Shown here piece after piece: positions 46,352 to 59,279 of a DNA stretch of 64,000 nt. Below the pieces are notes generated by a model. The model was not told the DNA's origin. It worked only from the letters and a program-made list of their open reading frames with translations, and did no database searches. The position numbers were made by a program, and so were the translations under genes. Within the stretch, counting starts at the first letter, position 1. Every line of letters starts with the position of its first letter. This stretch comes from Seiridium cupressi. Taxonomy: Eukaryota > Ascomycota > Sordariomycetes > Amphisphaeriales > Sporocadaceae. Location of the stretch: assembly GCA_036674765.1 (NCBI GenBank), contig JARVKI010000050.1, positions 62,001-126,000 of the forward strand, in the 5' to 3' direction.

Positions 46352-48007
46352 GGCGAAGGATGTGCAGTTATTCGGGACAGAAGTCGTCGAGGTTCAAAGA
46401 CTGCAAAAAGTTGCAGTGAAGAGATGCTCGAGGCGGAGAAAAAAAGATATGGAGCAGGTGGCGGGGACCCAGTTGTCTTGACTGTTCGAGTCGCGTCCGG
46501 TAGCAATTACCGCCGGGTCTAGCACTGGTTAGGTGGGACAGACCTGTAGTGGGCGGCGATGGTGATGGTGATGGGAAGAGAGAGAGATGGCGGGCTGGGG
46601 GAAAAGTTGGACAAGCGACAAGTCAGGTCGACGAGTCGATGAACAAATGGAGTGGAGAGTCGATGTTGCGTTGCGGCGAGCAAGAACTGGTCGCGTTAAC
46701 CTAAGCCCTGGTGGGTTGTTGGTGAATTGTCTCAACTCTGAACTGAGATTTTTGGAGGGGGAATGGAAGCACTCGACGCCGCGCCTGCCCATTGCTACCC
46801 CACCTTTATCGATTTGCACTGGCTGGCGGCGGGCAGAAAAGTTGTTGGGTCACGCTAGGGGGCTTCTTTCGACTGGCTCTAGCTTGTTTGGGCAGAGCCA
46901 GCTGCTTTACCCGCCCAAGTGTGTAACCCCACAGGGCCAACCGTGGTCCGTAAACAGCTTCCCGGCGGTGAACAAGTGAATGAAAGCCTGCCCCGTCAGT
47001 ATCAGGCTCAGGCTCGAGACCGGGGACGAGATTGCAGCCTCAATGCCACTTTGCGCTCGCCTACCTTGCCGCTCGACCTTAGTGTGCCGGCAGACTAGAG
47101 TATGGCCTCTGCAACGTGCCATGATCTCATTGTTCCAACCTCGACTTTGATGCACCACAACGTGGGGGAAACATATCGCGAGGAGTTAGTGGTGCTCGCA
47201 TCGTGAACAAGGCCTCACCTTAGGTCACTTGCAGATCGCTTCAGGCGGTGACGAGCTATGAACCCCGATTGATCGTCCTCGCTCACCACACATGTGTACA
47301 ATATCTGGAAGAATGCAGATTGCTTACGCCTATAAGTCGGCTTTGCAGCCTAGGAGGATATGTCTTCACAGCCCGTCCAAGCAAACGCTATACTATTGGT
47401 CAGGGCATCAACCCGTGGGTTGCAAATGTATACTGGTGTCAATACATGTCTGATAGGGTATACGATGTCAAAGTTCCGGCATAAAAACCCGCGAAGAAAA
47501 GCAATAAAGTGAAGACTGATCAACCTGGCAGTTTCATGTTGTTGTAATGCTCTCTAGCTAGGGTCTGGTGAGAGGGATGCCCTTCCCTTGTGTTTTGTAC
47601 GACTTCTACCTTCTCATGCCGTATATCAAAATTCATGTACTTGAGCATTATTAGAATAAGAAGGTTCCGTATCACCGGCCTACATGCGACTTGATAGCCG
47701 ACATAGGTATGCTTAAATAACGTAGCCAGTAATTATCGTCCCGTCTGCCCCAATCGAGCGTTATCGTTATCGATGTCCTAGCCCAGGGGGGTCATCTCAG
47801 GCACGGGCTTGTAGAACAGCGTCATCCCGCTCAAGCTGTCCTAGTCGCTGCTTTTGCAATTATTTTTGAGGCCAATGCCGGGAAGAAAAAGTCTCCCCAT
47901 AGACCTACCTCACTTTCTCCCGCGTCTCGGCATGGCTTCACTTTCTTTCAGCCTACCTATATAATGCATAGCGGGGACTTTGAAGCGCACCAAAAGTATT
48001 CTTCAAG
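46352..48007. promoter_or_regulatory. Divergent promoter region between nap1 and ypk9
   Basis: 1.65 kb between outward-facing starts. In the nap1 sense there is no ATG for about 440 nt above its start, consistent with a leader. On the ypk9 side a TATATAAT lies at 47958-47965, some 45 bp before the ypk9 ATG. No gene is supported in between. Confidence 0.45.
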
Positions 48008-51000
48008 ATGGATCGTTACCATGAGGGACGGTCCCGCTCCCAGTCCCGATCGCGGTCGCGTCCTGCGAATGGGCGAATGACTCTGTACCGAATGAGCTCA
48101 AACCAGAGCAGCCAGAGTGTCTTCGAGGATGTTGAGATGGCCCATGACGAGCTTTTCTCTGGCCCTGTCGCCGAGAGCTTGCCTACCAGCGTGTCTGCCT
48201 TTGCGCATCGCCGTGGTCGCGCCGATTCCACAGCGAGCTTCACGTTCTACAACGAGGATGAAGAGGAGCCACAGGTCTACGATGAAGATGGCCGCCCCTT
48301 ATATGAAGATGACGGCTCTGTTGCTGTAGATCTTGACGACATTCCATTTGGGGTGGATCCGTTTGAGGACGAGGAGGACGGGGAGAGCTCGGCGGCCGAA
48401 TTGTCGACGGACGACTCCCACGAGGATTATGCGATGCATAGGAGATCCTCTACAATCTCTCGAAGTTCTGTCCGTGCTAGACTTCTACGAACGGATAGCG
48501 GCCGCACCGATGTGAGCGGCCATGGGTTGTCTGGTCGCCAAAGTCAAAAACTTTACATGGTGAACGAGGATCTCACTATCGTTATTGCTGGTTTCCGGAC
48601 CAGTCGCTTGGGATTCGCCATCTACCTCTTTTTGTGCATCGCCACTCTTGGTGCCGCCTACTTGCTGCTCCGGTGGCTTCCTCGCTGGCAGGTCAAGCTG
48701 ATAGGTGAACCTTGCCCTCTGCACGATTGCGGATGGGTTGTCCTCGAGAACCAGTGGGGTGAGATGGCTATTCTTCCCGTTTCTGCACGTCCATACGACC
48801 GACCCCTATCTACTGTCTTTGGAGCACCCGAGAAGCTATTTGCGCAGATGCTAGAAGACGACGCAGATCCTATCCTCCCGGAACTCCGTATTCTGAACTA
48901 TCGATACGTGCGGCTGTTCTTCCATCCCATGAAGGATAAGTTTGTGATATGCAGCGGTTGGAAAGATCCGAGCTGGACACGTGTGAGGACGATTCGTGCC
49001 GGAATCGACGGCGACGAAAAGGACCAACGAGAGTATGTCTTTGGTGCGAACTTGATCGACATTGAGCAAAAGTCCACCTTCCAATTACTCGTGGATGAAG
49101 TTTTTCACCCATTCTACGTGTTCCAAATAGCCAGTCTAGTACTCTGGTCCTTGGACGAATATTATTACTACGCTGTATGCATATTTGCAATGTCGGCGGG
49201 CAGTATCATAGCTACCCTCATCGAGACACGCTCCACGATGAAGCGATTACGCGAGATCTCCCGTTTCGAGTGCGACGTGCGTGTTCTCCGCAATGGTTTC
49301 TGGGCAAACGTTCCGTCGAGCGATCTAGTTCCCGGTGACGTTTACGAAGTCAGCGATCCGAACCTGACGCAATTCCCCAGCGATAGTCTTCTCCTCGGCG
49401 GAGACTGTATCGTCAACGAGAGCATGCTGACTGGCGAATCTGTGCCCGTATCAAAGACTCCTGCTACGGATGAGGCTCTTCATGATATGAACCTGGGTGC
49501 CTCCTCCGTATCTCCAGAGACGGCGCGCCACTTCTTGTTTTGTGGCACGAAAATCATCCGGGCGAGGCGACCCCAGGATAATGGAGACGATGAAGGCGTG
49601 GCGTTAGCTATGGTTGTCAGAACGGGCTTTAATACCACGAAAGGCTCCTTGGTGCGGTCCATGCTTTTCCCGAAACCCTCTGGCTTCAAGTTCTACCGCG
49701 ACTCTTTCAGATACATTGCGGTCATGGGTTGCATCGCCCTGCTTGGTTTTGTTGTATCCTTCATCAATTTCATTCGGCTAGGCCTGGCCTGGCACTTGAT
49801 CGTGGTTCGAGCTCTCGACCTTATTACCATTGTGGTACCACCAGCACTTCCGGCAACTCTTACTATCGGTACAAACTTCGCTCTGAGCCGTCTGCGAAAG
49901 AAGCAAATATTCTGCATTAGCCCTCAAAGGGTCAATGTTGGGGGCAAGCTCGATGTCATGTGCTTTGATAAAACGGGGACTCTGACCGAGGAAGGTTTGG
50001 ACGTGCTTGGAGTCAGGCTCGTTTCTCAGTCGACAAAGAGATTCAACGAACTGGTGTCAAGTGCAACATCTTTGGTGCGACCCTCAAACTACGAGACCAC
50101 GCCAGATAACCTCAAGGATACCAGCCGGGCTGCCCTTTTCGCGATGGCCACGTGTCATTCGCTTCGATCAGTGGATAACGAACTCGTTGGAGACCCATTG
50201 GATCTCAAGATGTTCGAGTTCACGGGTTGGTCCTTCGAAGAGGGCAAACAGCAGGGTAGCAGTGAACATGAGGATGAAGAGCAAGGTGGTCTATCACCGT
50301 CAGTGGCCCGACCTCCGCCGATGCTTCTGTATGACACAGATCAGTCCAGCTCCAGTCCTGGTCGCAGTGGCACTGTGGAGTTGGGAGTGCTGAAATCATT
50401 CGAATTCGTCTCCCAGCTTCGCCGCGCAAGCGTCGTCGTAAGAGCTTTCGGACAGCAAAGCGTGGACATTTATGTGAAAGGCGCACCGGAATGTATGCGA
50501 GACATTTGTCGTGCAGATTCATTCCCAGAAGACTATGATGAACTCCTTTCCTACTATACTCACAAGGGGTATCGTGTCATCGCCTGTGCGACCAAACATC
50601 TGAAGAAGCTGTCCTGGGTCAAGAGCCAGAAGATGAAGCGTCAAGAGGTGGAATCAGACCTCAACTTTGTCGGTTTCATCGTCTTCGAGAACAAATTGAA
50701 ACCCACAACCGCCGCCGTCCTGAAGGAATTGACACAATCCAACATAGGATCAATCATGGTGACCGGAGACAATATACTCACAGCCATTAGTGTATCAAGG
50801 AATTGTGGCCTCATCAACAAAACCGCACATTGTTTTGTTCCACATTTCGCGGAAGGCCATTTCCAGGATCCGAATGCCGATCTCCACTGGGAAAGTATTG
50901 ATGCCCCCGATCTCAAGCTGGACAACCGCACGCTGCTGCCGCTGCCCGTCCCTGCCGATCACGATGCCTCGTTGCCCTATGATATCACCAATCTCAAAAA

Positions 51001-52060
51001 CTACTCGCTCGCTGTGACTGGCGATGTGTTTCGATGGGTCGTTGATTATGCTCCAGCAGATACGCTACAGAGGATGCTCATCAAAGGCAAGATCTTCGCC
51101 CGCATGTCACCTGACGAGAAGCATGAGTTGGTGGAAAAGCTGCAAAGTATCGGCTACTGTGCTGGATTCTGCGGTGACGGCGCGAACGATTGCGGTGCGC
51201 TCAAGGCGGCCGATGTTGGTATATCGCTCTCCGAAGCTGAAGCGTCCGTGGCCGCACCGTTCACATCTCGAGTTTTCGACATCCGCTGCGTTCCGGATGT
51301 GATCCGGGAGGGACGAGCCGCCCTTGTCACGAGCTTCAGTTGCTTCAAATTCATGTCGCTCTACTCGGCCATCCAGTTCACTTCTGTGAGCTTCTTGTAC
51401 GCCTCGGCATCGAACCTGGGCGACTTCCAGTTCCTCTTCATCGACGTCCTACTGATTCTTCCCATCGCTATCTTCATGGGCTGGTCCGGCCCTTACCCGA
51501 TCCTCAGCCGAAAGCGCCCTACTGCCGATCTCGTATCGCGCAAAGTTCTGACCCCCTTGCTGGGTCAGATCATTATCTGCATCCTGATTCAAGCAACCGC
51601 CTTCCTACTCGTCAGAGAGCAGGACTGGTTTATCCCACCACACGTCAATCCGGACAAATCCAACATCAAGAACTCGGAAAATACGGCTCTCTTCTTGGTC
51701 TCCTGCTTCGAGTACACATTCATTGGTGTCGTCCTCTCAGCTGGAAAGCCTTTCAGACAGCCAATGTGGCAGAACTACCCTTTCGTAGCAACGATAGTGG
51801 CCGCGCTGGCGATCAACACTTACATGGTTCTGACACCAACACACGGCATAAAGCATCTGATGCAGCTAACGAACATCTCGCCAAGCTTCAAGTTGGTCTT
51901 AGTGGTTCTTGGTATTGCCTACTTCGTATTATCATGGACGGCGGAAAACTACCTGTTCCAGAGACTGGCGAGATGGGTTGGGAAAGCAAAGTTGATAGTC
52001 AGCAAAACCCCCAAACAAAGAAAGGAGTACAAAGTTATCGCGGAGCGGATGATGACTTAG
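48008..52060 (+). CDS. P5B-type ATPase Ypk9 (ATP13A2 homologue)
   Basis: A single 1350-codon exon, notable for its 4 kb length without introns. P5B ATPases sit in the vacuolar or lysosomal membrane; ATP13A2 exports polyamines, and yeast Ypk9 protects against metals and polyamines. The N-terminus (about 200 residues) is Arg/Ser-rich then acidic and cytosolic. The core shows the A-domain MLTGESVPVSK, the M4 motif VVPPALPATLTIG (PPALP marks P5B; P5A has PPELP), the phosphorylation site CFDKTGTLTEEG with Asp654, KGAPE, MVTGDNILTA and the hinge GDGANDCGALKAADVG (about 1055). Several C-terminal membrane segments follow. Slightly shorter than yeast Ypk9 (1472). Confidence 0.96.
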   Translation: MDRYHEGRSRSQSRSRSRPANGRMTLYRMSSNQSSQSVFEDVEMAHDELFSGPVAESLPTSVSAFAHRRGRADSTASFTFYNEDEEEPQVYDEDGRPLYEDDGSVAVDLDDIPFGVDPFEDEEDGESSAAELSTDDSHEDYAMHRRSSTISRSSVRARLLRTDSGRTDVSGHGLSGRQSQKLYMVNEDLTIVIAGFRTSRLGFAIYLFLCIATLGAAYLLLRWLPRWQVKLIGEPCPLHDCGWVVLENQWGEMAILPVSARPYDRPLSTVFGAPEKLFAQMLEDDADPILPELRILNYRYVRLFFHPMKDKFVICSGWKDPSWTRVRTIRAGIDGDEKDQREYVFGANLIDIEQKSTFQLLVDEVFHPFYVFQIASLVLWSLDEYYYYAVCIFAMSAGSIIATLIETRSTMKRLREISRFECDVRVLRNGFWANVPSSDLVPGDVYEVSDPNLTQFPSDSLLLGGDCIVNESMLTGESVPVSKTPATDEALHDMNLGASSVSPETARHFLFCGTKIIRARRPQDNGDDEGVALAMVVRTGFNTTKGSLVRSMLFPKPSGFKFYRDSFRYIAVMGCIALLGFVVSFINFIRLGLAWHLIVVRALDLITIVVPPALPATLTIGTNFALSRLRKKQIFCISPQRVNVGGKLDVMCFDKTGTLTEEGLDVLGVRLVSQSTKRFNELVSSATSLVRPSNYETTPDNLKDTSRAALFAMATCHSLRSVDNELVGDPLDLKMFEFTGWSFEEGKQQGSSEHEDEEQGGLSPSVARPPPMLLYDTDQSSSSPGRSGTVELGVLKSFEFVSQLRRASVVVRAFGQQSVDIYVKGAPECMRDICRADSFPEDYDELLSYYTHKGYRVIACATKHLKKLSWVKSQKMKRQEVESDLNFVGFIVFENKLKPTTAAVLKELTQSNIGSIMVTGDNILTAISVSRNCGLINKTAHCFVPHFAEGHFQDPNADLHWESIDAPDLKLDNRTLLPLPVPADHDASLPYDITNLKNYSLAVTGDVFRWVVDYAPADTLQRMLIKGKIFARMSPDEKHELVEKLQSIGYCAGFCGDGANDCGALKAADVGISLSEAEASVAAPFTSRVFDIRCVPDVIREGRAALVTSFSCFKFMSLYSAIQFTSVSFLYASASNLGDFQFLFIDVLLILPIAIFMGWSGPYPILSRKRPTADLVSRKVLTPLLGQIIICILIQATAFLLVREQDWFIPPHVNPDKSNIKNSENTALFLVSCFEYTFIGVVLSAGKPFRQPMWQNYPFVATIVAALAINTYMVLTPTHGIKHLMQLTNISPSFKLVLVVLGIAYFVLSWTAENYLFQRLARWVGKAKLIVSKTPKQRKEYKVIAERMMT

Positions 52061-53877
52061 AGTTAAATGTACACCATATATGTAAAACGCAAATTGAGAT
52101 TATACATGGGAATGCAAACTTGCTTTGAAGAAGAAACTCTGTCCATATGCTGCCATGTTGAACTACTGGGTATAATAGAGGACTCAGACATGTGCATGCT
52201 CCGGACTTTTATGCGATGCAATGTTACTAAGGCAAACGAAACAAGCCACATTTATGGCGCCCACCTACCGGACACTATTCAGTATATGCGCTACCTGTCC
52301 CATACTGAATCATGTCCGTATGTCGTTTCGACCAGGCTCCTTGAATTGGCCATTCTAACAAAGACCCAATACACCAGAAGTTAGGCAGGGGCGGTTCATC
52401 CACGAGTGTCGAATGATGAGTAATGTATTCATCGAGTAGGAATGATTAGAACCCGCTCTTAGCTTGATATAACCCGGAGAGAAAAGGGGGTGATGGGGGT
52501 AACAGCTTTCCAAAATTACCCAAAATAGACCAAGTCGTTAGATTCTAGGTCCAAAATACACACAGTCTTTACTCCTATTCCCACCGTGTAGGGAGTCAAT
52601 GATTCGCCCCAACCCAACATGACTAAAGAAACTTCATCCCTCTGGTGGACCTCAGCGCCCACTATACAGGCTGGCCCCAGCGATTTTCTATCATGACTTG
52701 CATCGCTTCCAGATATCCTTGCTTCTAATGGGGGTTTTTCCCCCTCTTTCCTGTGTTCGCCAGCATTCCTTGGACAGTCCCATGACCGGGGCACCAAACT
52801 CAATTTTTTGTTCCAATGATGATTTGACTGGCAGCAATCTTTTATAGAGCAATATTCTGTAATTCGGCTATACTCGACCCAGGCTTCGGGAAACGTATGG
52901 TCTTTTGTGGCTTGCGATAGAGTCCTTATGTTTTCTCATTCATATCGGAAACAGAATGAAGCTGGCTGTTTTGTGTATATAGAGCAGTAGCAGGTGTCTC
53001 CAGAGTCTAGCATTTGTACTGGAAGAGGGCATGTACGTAGAAACTGGCACTCAGCACGCTGATACTTGGTCCGCACGAATCACGCACAACTGATAAAATC
53101 TACTCGGGAGCCACTCAGTCAAGCATATTCTCTCATGATTCAATTTACTTTCACCTGTATTTCTAAGAGATGGAGCTGTTAGTAATATTACGTTTGTTGA
53201 TTGGACATTCGATGCTTACGAGATAAAATGATTTCTCGCATGAATTAAGATGAGAACCTCGTGGTATTGGAAACCTTGAAAATGCTGAGCCTAAGGGTAT
53301 AATATCGTGCCAAAACTGCCAACAAGACCAATCATGATGTGATGCCATGCTTATGTGGGAGTCTAATATTTCATGCCTCCCCTGCCGTGCTTCGGCCATT
53401 CACTCTAACACATGCAGTTTTTTTTGGCCATGCCGGTAGGCGTGAGCTTCCACGTTGTGCGGTGTCCCTTTGCACCTAATGGTTGACGAAGAACGTGGCT
53501 TTTTGCGACCTGCAATAGACGGACTCTTTGCATTTCAAGTCGGAGATGTCTCCAGCGAGACTCTAAGAGTTTGGCCAGCCCTGTGTAGGGAAAAGAGTGC
53601 TTTCTCTGGCCAAGCTGTCGCTTGTGAGCCTCGTCGCCATTCTCTGGTATTGGAATAGTGTTGGTCTGCACGCGACAGGCTCACCTAACATCAAACTTCG
53701 TGGGTGGAAGGATTGAAACACTAGGTAAGGGACTGTGCTCTTCATTGCGATATTGTATGGCAGTGGCGTCTGCTTCGATCACTATCCTTGCAAGCAGATT
53801 CTGCTGCGAGAAAGCTCATCCATGCCCTACTATTGGACCAATGCACAAGGAGCTTAGTTTCTCAACTTTAACTCCAT
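52061..53877. other. Intergenic region between convergent ypk9 and wapl
   Basis: 1.8 kb, moderately AT-rich, with no supportable gene. Both ends should be 3' UTR. Several sub-100-codon frames lack motifs. Confidence 0.5.
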
Positions 53878-56545
53878 TCAATCGTAAGCAGCGTCCGCGT
53901 CTAGCTGATCGACAAGGCCTTGTAGCCTTTCCGTGTAGCCACCATGGGCTCGTGGATCATCCGCTCCTGCGTCCAGAAGACTTGCCTCCATGGCTCTGTG
54001 GTGCGAGATGAACTCTTGAATTGAGTCAACCAACGGACCCATGCTTTTCGCGGAGTGACTGGACCTGAATTCTTTACGAATGGGAGCATATAGACACAGG
54101 TAGCCTAATAGCACTGATAAGTAGCCAAATGCTACATTGAGCTGGCTTTTTGCTTCGGAATCGGCCTGTGAAATGATCGTTAGCTTACACGATATTGCAA
54201 TAATCGCGATAAAAATTGCTTACCTCGGCAGTTGCCCGGTGATTTGCCAAGAACAATTGGATCAGCTCCTTGGTCGGAGGGCCGCCACCGGGCTTGCGGC
54301 TCTTATGGACTGCTTCTCGAACTGCCGTGCTTTGCTCCGTAAAGTTGATCAGGATTCCAAGCCTGAGTACAAGTCCGTTGAGGAGCTCCTCGGTCAATTC
54401 TTCGCCACCAGCAACCACTGATAACGATTGATCAAAGCTCGCACAAATGGAAGTTGACAACGGCAAAATAAGATCCTTCGCCACGAAAATTTCGGGAGCG
54501 GTCACACTCGAATTGGTCATGTTGAGGACCAGCTTGAGAAGCGGGCTTTCGAGGTCACTGTGGCGTGTAGGATCCCGAATTGCAACTCCGAAAGCGTCTG
54601 CAATAGAGGGCAGGTATTCAGCAGCAAGCTGTTCACCACTCTGAGCCTCCATGACTTTGACGGCATGATACTCGAGGACAGACAAGGAGCAACGGATGTC
54701 GAAAGCATCCCGCGGAGCTGCGTGAGTCCAAAAGTCTGCCTCTTGAGCAGCCACCAAGGTATCGAAAAGTCCTTTGGTAACAGTAGGTGGAAACAATGCA
54801 TCGTCACTGCCTAGATGGGCATCTTGATTGATCATTGTTTCAAGGCATTTTAAAGCTACAGTCCTTGGGGAAGTCGAAGTAGGCTTAGCGGGTTGCCAAA
54901 CGGACAATTTAAGTAGTGTCGTTTGAACATTGAGTAGGAAGCCTTGATTGCGTTTTGAAAGATTGCTCTTGCGTTCTCGAGCTAGCTTGGCCGTGTCTTC
55001 ACCCAGTTGAAGAAGCCTTCCAAAGAGATGACCAGCATCCTCGCTTTGTAATATCTGAATGATATGTGGTGCCGGCGAACTCGCGAGGATTTGCAACAGG
55101 ATAGCTGAGATGAGATACCCTGATATTGGATCGGTTTCATTTCTGACGTTCTTGAGAATCATAGCATCCAGCCCATGATCACGGATGCGTTGCCTGAAGT
55201 CCTTGTGCTGGGTTTTATCCGCAATCTGAAGTAGCGCTGTCCGGCGCTCTGATGAAGGCTTCACAGATGGCTGACCAATCTGTGATGATAAATCAAACAT
55301 CTCATCGGCAACTCTACTGTTCGCGCCTGCTTTCTTTAATTCATGAATGTCGAGGATCTTGCGAGCTGATGTAGAGTCCGGGTCATCCTCAGGATCAAGG
55401 GTGGATTTGGGTAGTTTTTTGGATGTCAACTCCAGGCGTCTCCGAGCAGAAAACCCTGTCTCTTCAGGCACAACTAGAGCATCGAGAATGTTATCCTCTT
55501 CCAGCAGTGTGACTTTGGAGGACCCGTATGTATGCTTCAATGAGCTCCCAGATCGGGCCAAGGTCCTAGATGCTGTGCTACCATACGTTCTCCGTGTTCT
55601 CGGCGTCTGGAATGGGGATTGTGAGTCAGGACTCTCAGTGGTCTGGCTAGAGGACACGACGGGCTCAGTCCAGCTCACTTGGCTGCTAGTCTTTCCCTCG
55701 TCCACCGGGTCATCTGAGTCCTCCATTTGCTCAACCAACGCATCTATCAGCTTCCTCCGGGGCTTTTTGGCTGGTTTGGGCTCCGACGTTGCCGATATTG
55801 CTGGCAGTCTGACAGCCTGGGGGATATCTTGGGGTTTGACTGATCCCACGGTTGATTGTTTGGACCTGGGTCGGACGGGAATCTGTTTGTACTTGGGTCG
55901 GACGGGGATCTGGTGTGGCCGGGGTCGTTTATCGCCAAGTTGCAAGTGGTCCAGTATTTGCATCGTATTCGGTGAAAATGGGACTTCTCCCTTTGGCCCC
56001 TCTCTGCTGCGCACCTTGTTCTCTTTCGGTGCAGTGGGCGTTGGGGGAGGACTTGACAAAGGTCCATCCGGCCTATCCAAATCCATGTCCGCTGAGAGCG
56101 AACGCGCCTGGCGCGGGTTGTCATTTGATTTTCGTCCAACCCCAACATTATCGGTAGGCGAGGACACTCTCGAGCGCTGCTTAGGTCTAGATGCCGCGGG
56201 AGAACTGTCTTCGCTCAGGTCTTGCCCCACGTCGTTAACGGGGTAGACTTGCGCGATCTTCCGCTTCCGTTCAGTGTTTCCTTGCCCACCATTCTTGGCT
56301 AACAGCGCAGTCTTGGTATTGCCGTTTCGTTTTACGGGCTCAGGTGAGGAGTCATCACCCGGAAAAGACCAGGGATCGGGTTCGTCTGAGCGCGTCGCGG
56401 CCGGAGCTTCAGTCACAGATCGCGAGAGACCCGCGCGATTGCTTTTCGCAGTCGGTTGCGCCGGCCGTGCAAGATTGGTCCTCCTGGTAGACTTCCCATA
56501 CGTTGTTGCGATCTTTTGCTTGGGCCGCGCGCCCAAGGAAGCCAT
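53878..56545 (-). CDS. Cohesin release factor WAPL (Wpl1/Rad61-like)
   Basis: Two exons, 56545-54224 and 54165-53878, give 869 residues; the 58-nt intron has GTAAGC...CAG borders. WAPL opens the Smc3-Scc1 gate with Pds5 to release cohesin from chromatin. The N-terminal ~350 residues are basic, Ser/Pro-rich and disordered, and include a 9-residue tandem duplication (QIPVRPKYK/QIPVRPRSK). The conserved helical WAPL domain begins near residue 365 (FSARRRLEL, then DIHELKKAG, FDLSSQIGQP, RRTALLQIADKTQHKDFRQRIRDHG split across the region) and continues to the end with HEAT-like helices. The start is the first ATG of the open frame (MASLGARPKQK). Confidence 0.9.
55857..55910 (-). repeat. In-frame 27-bp tandem duplication in wapl
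   Basis: Two 27-nt copies (55857-55883 and 55884-55910) differ at three positions and encode QIPVRP-containing 9-residue units in the disordered N-terminal part of WAPL. Confidence 0.9.
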
Positions 56546-57589
56546 GTTGGTCGAGGACGTGTTTTGCGGACAATCTTGGTCAGATCACGAACAGCGTGAC
56601 CATGGCTGGGAGAGGTGACTTTTAGAATCCGAGCAGAACGTTGTTTAGAATGTCCGAAACTCAAATACAAGGCGCGAGACGGGCGGCAAAGGTGAGCGCA
56701 AACGGTTACTGGCCGCGCAAGACAAGTAAATAACGATATTGAGGGTAGCCGCGCAAGCGCAAGTTGCGACAGCGGCTGCGCTTGTACTAGCAGAGAGGAC
56801 CACGGGAATGAGGGAAGAAGCTGGGGGTGAGTGTGTATATGCTAAGTCTGAGTTTGAGGTGCTACTTCTTTGTAAATAATGATCACAGTAGCAAGCGCGG
56901 TGGTTGAATCGTGTTTCCTGTGTCGATTGTCCTTGCAATCAAGTGTTGATATTCCCCCCATGCGACTTACTGGGTTCATTGAGCAAAATACCACTTTGGG
57001 GACGAAACCGTTCATAACCCACTATCAGATGGTCGCACAAACTGGCGGGTGCTTTGTTAGTGTCGGCGGCTCTGAAACAAGAATCCGTCGTGCTTTGTTG
57101 ACCGCCCACCGACCACATGCAAGCAGAGCGCGACGCCTGCCATTACCCCGGCGGGATGGTCCATTGCGTCCTCCAGGGCAGGCCCTGGGCCTTGTCTAGC
57201 GCATCGGGGCAAAACGCCAGCGCCTCCCCAGCCCACCCTCACTCAGCGTTCCTAGCGCCTTGGTACGTACCGCATGCACCTAACCGGAAGCGCCCGTGCT
57301 GGGGTAACTGCAATAGTGCATAAGCCCATACATCTGAAAGCCCTAGGTACCAAGGAACAGTACATATCGCGGACCCTGCCGCGTGATCGCATATCTTCGT
57401 TTATAATTGTCTTGACTTATTCCCAACGGTCTCCGAGTCGCTTGTCCTGCCGATTTTTATTGCCAATTCGTATTGGTATATACCGAGAACGACCCAGCAT
57501 CGTCCCGAGGCTTTCCTTTCAACTATCTTTGTAACCGCTCTTCTTCCCCAGTCACCCTGCCCGGACCTCTCCAGTGTGCAGATCCTATC
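56546..57589. promoter_or_regulatory. Divergent promoter region between wapl and fur1
   Basis: 1.04 kb between outward-facing starts. The plus strand has no ATG from about 57276 to 57589, consistent with a fur1 leader. No gene is supported. Confidence 0.45.
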
Positions 57590-58565
<976 letters not shown>

Positions 58566-58824
58566 GGGCGGGGCAATAAAATGTAGCATGCACAACGTAG
58601 CACGGTAAACAAGGTCGCATTCGGTAACACGAGTGCGGTAGAGCAACTGACAAAATATTGCCAAAGAGATTTGCCGGACTTATGAACAATATTACAAGGT
58701 CACAACCGACCTAACTGAATGATTCTTGCGGAAACCGTGGTCGCGTGCCTTCAAGATTACGGATCCCATAATGTTACAATAGCAGGAATTCCCATGCCAG
58801 GTGATGCCAAATCACGTCTCCAGC

Positions 58825-59279
58825 TCAATACTCGTCGTCATCTGCGACAATACCTTCTCCTTCATAGCGTCGATCATCCTCGTCATCATCGTATCTATCC
58901 TCGGCTGTTTGTCTCGCTTGCGAACTTGATGCCAGTGCTCTTGGCGCGCCAGCTGCCTCTTCTTTGGCGACAGCATCTGCAAGAAAAGGCGCGTCAGTTG
59001 TGAAGAACTTATGAGCTATTGTGGTTTGGGACTGGAGAATAACATACCGGCAGCGTCAACCCACTCGCTGTAGATATCGATTGGGGCACTTAGGTAGTTT
59101 GCGCCGCACTGGAAGCTTTGCGCGCACACACCGCAGCTCAGCGTTCCTACGCCCGCCTTTTTGTCCACCTTGACCGTAACCGACTTCTCGTGGTTGCAGA
59201 ACAGACATGTGAATGTCGTCGCGAGCGGCGTGCGCTTCTTGGGGCCTTGCGGCTTGCTGGAGGACTTTCTCTTGCCCAT
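58825..59279 (-). CDS. Transcription elongation factor Elf1
   Basis: Two exons, 59279-59048 and 58976-58825, give 127 residues. Elf1 is a small zinc protein that travels with RNA polymerase II and helps it pass nucleosomes. A basic N-terminus (MGKRKSSSKPQGPKKR) leads into a zinc ribbon with Cys25/Cys28 and Cys49/Cys52, then the conserved APIDIYSEWVDA. The acidic C-terminal tail ends DDDEY and is typical of fungal Elf1. The intron (GTATGT...CAG) separates the ribbon from the tail. It is convergent with fur1, 259 bp apart. Confidence 0.95.

Noticed and set aside
47958..48008. Upstream ATG at 47964 overlapping the ypk9 start
   Set aside because: It overlaps the best TATA-like element (47958-47965), so it is probably upstream of the transcription start.
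55347..56246. 299-codon plus-strand frame antisense to wapl
   Set aside because: Shadow of the WAPL coding frame; no domain of its own.
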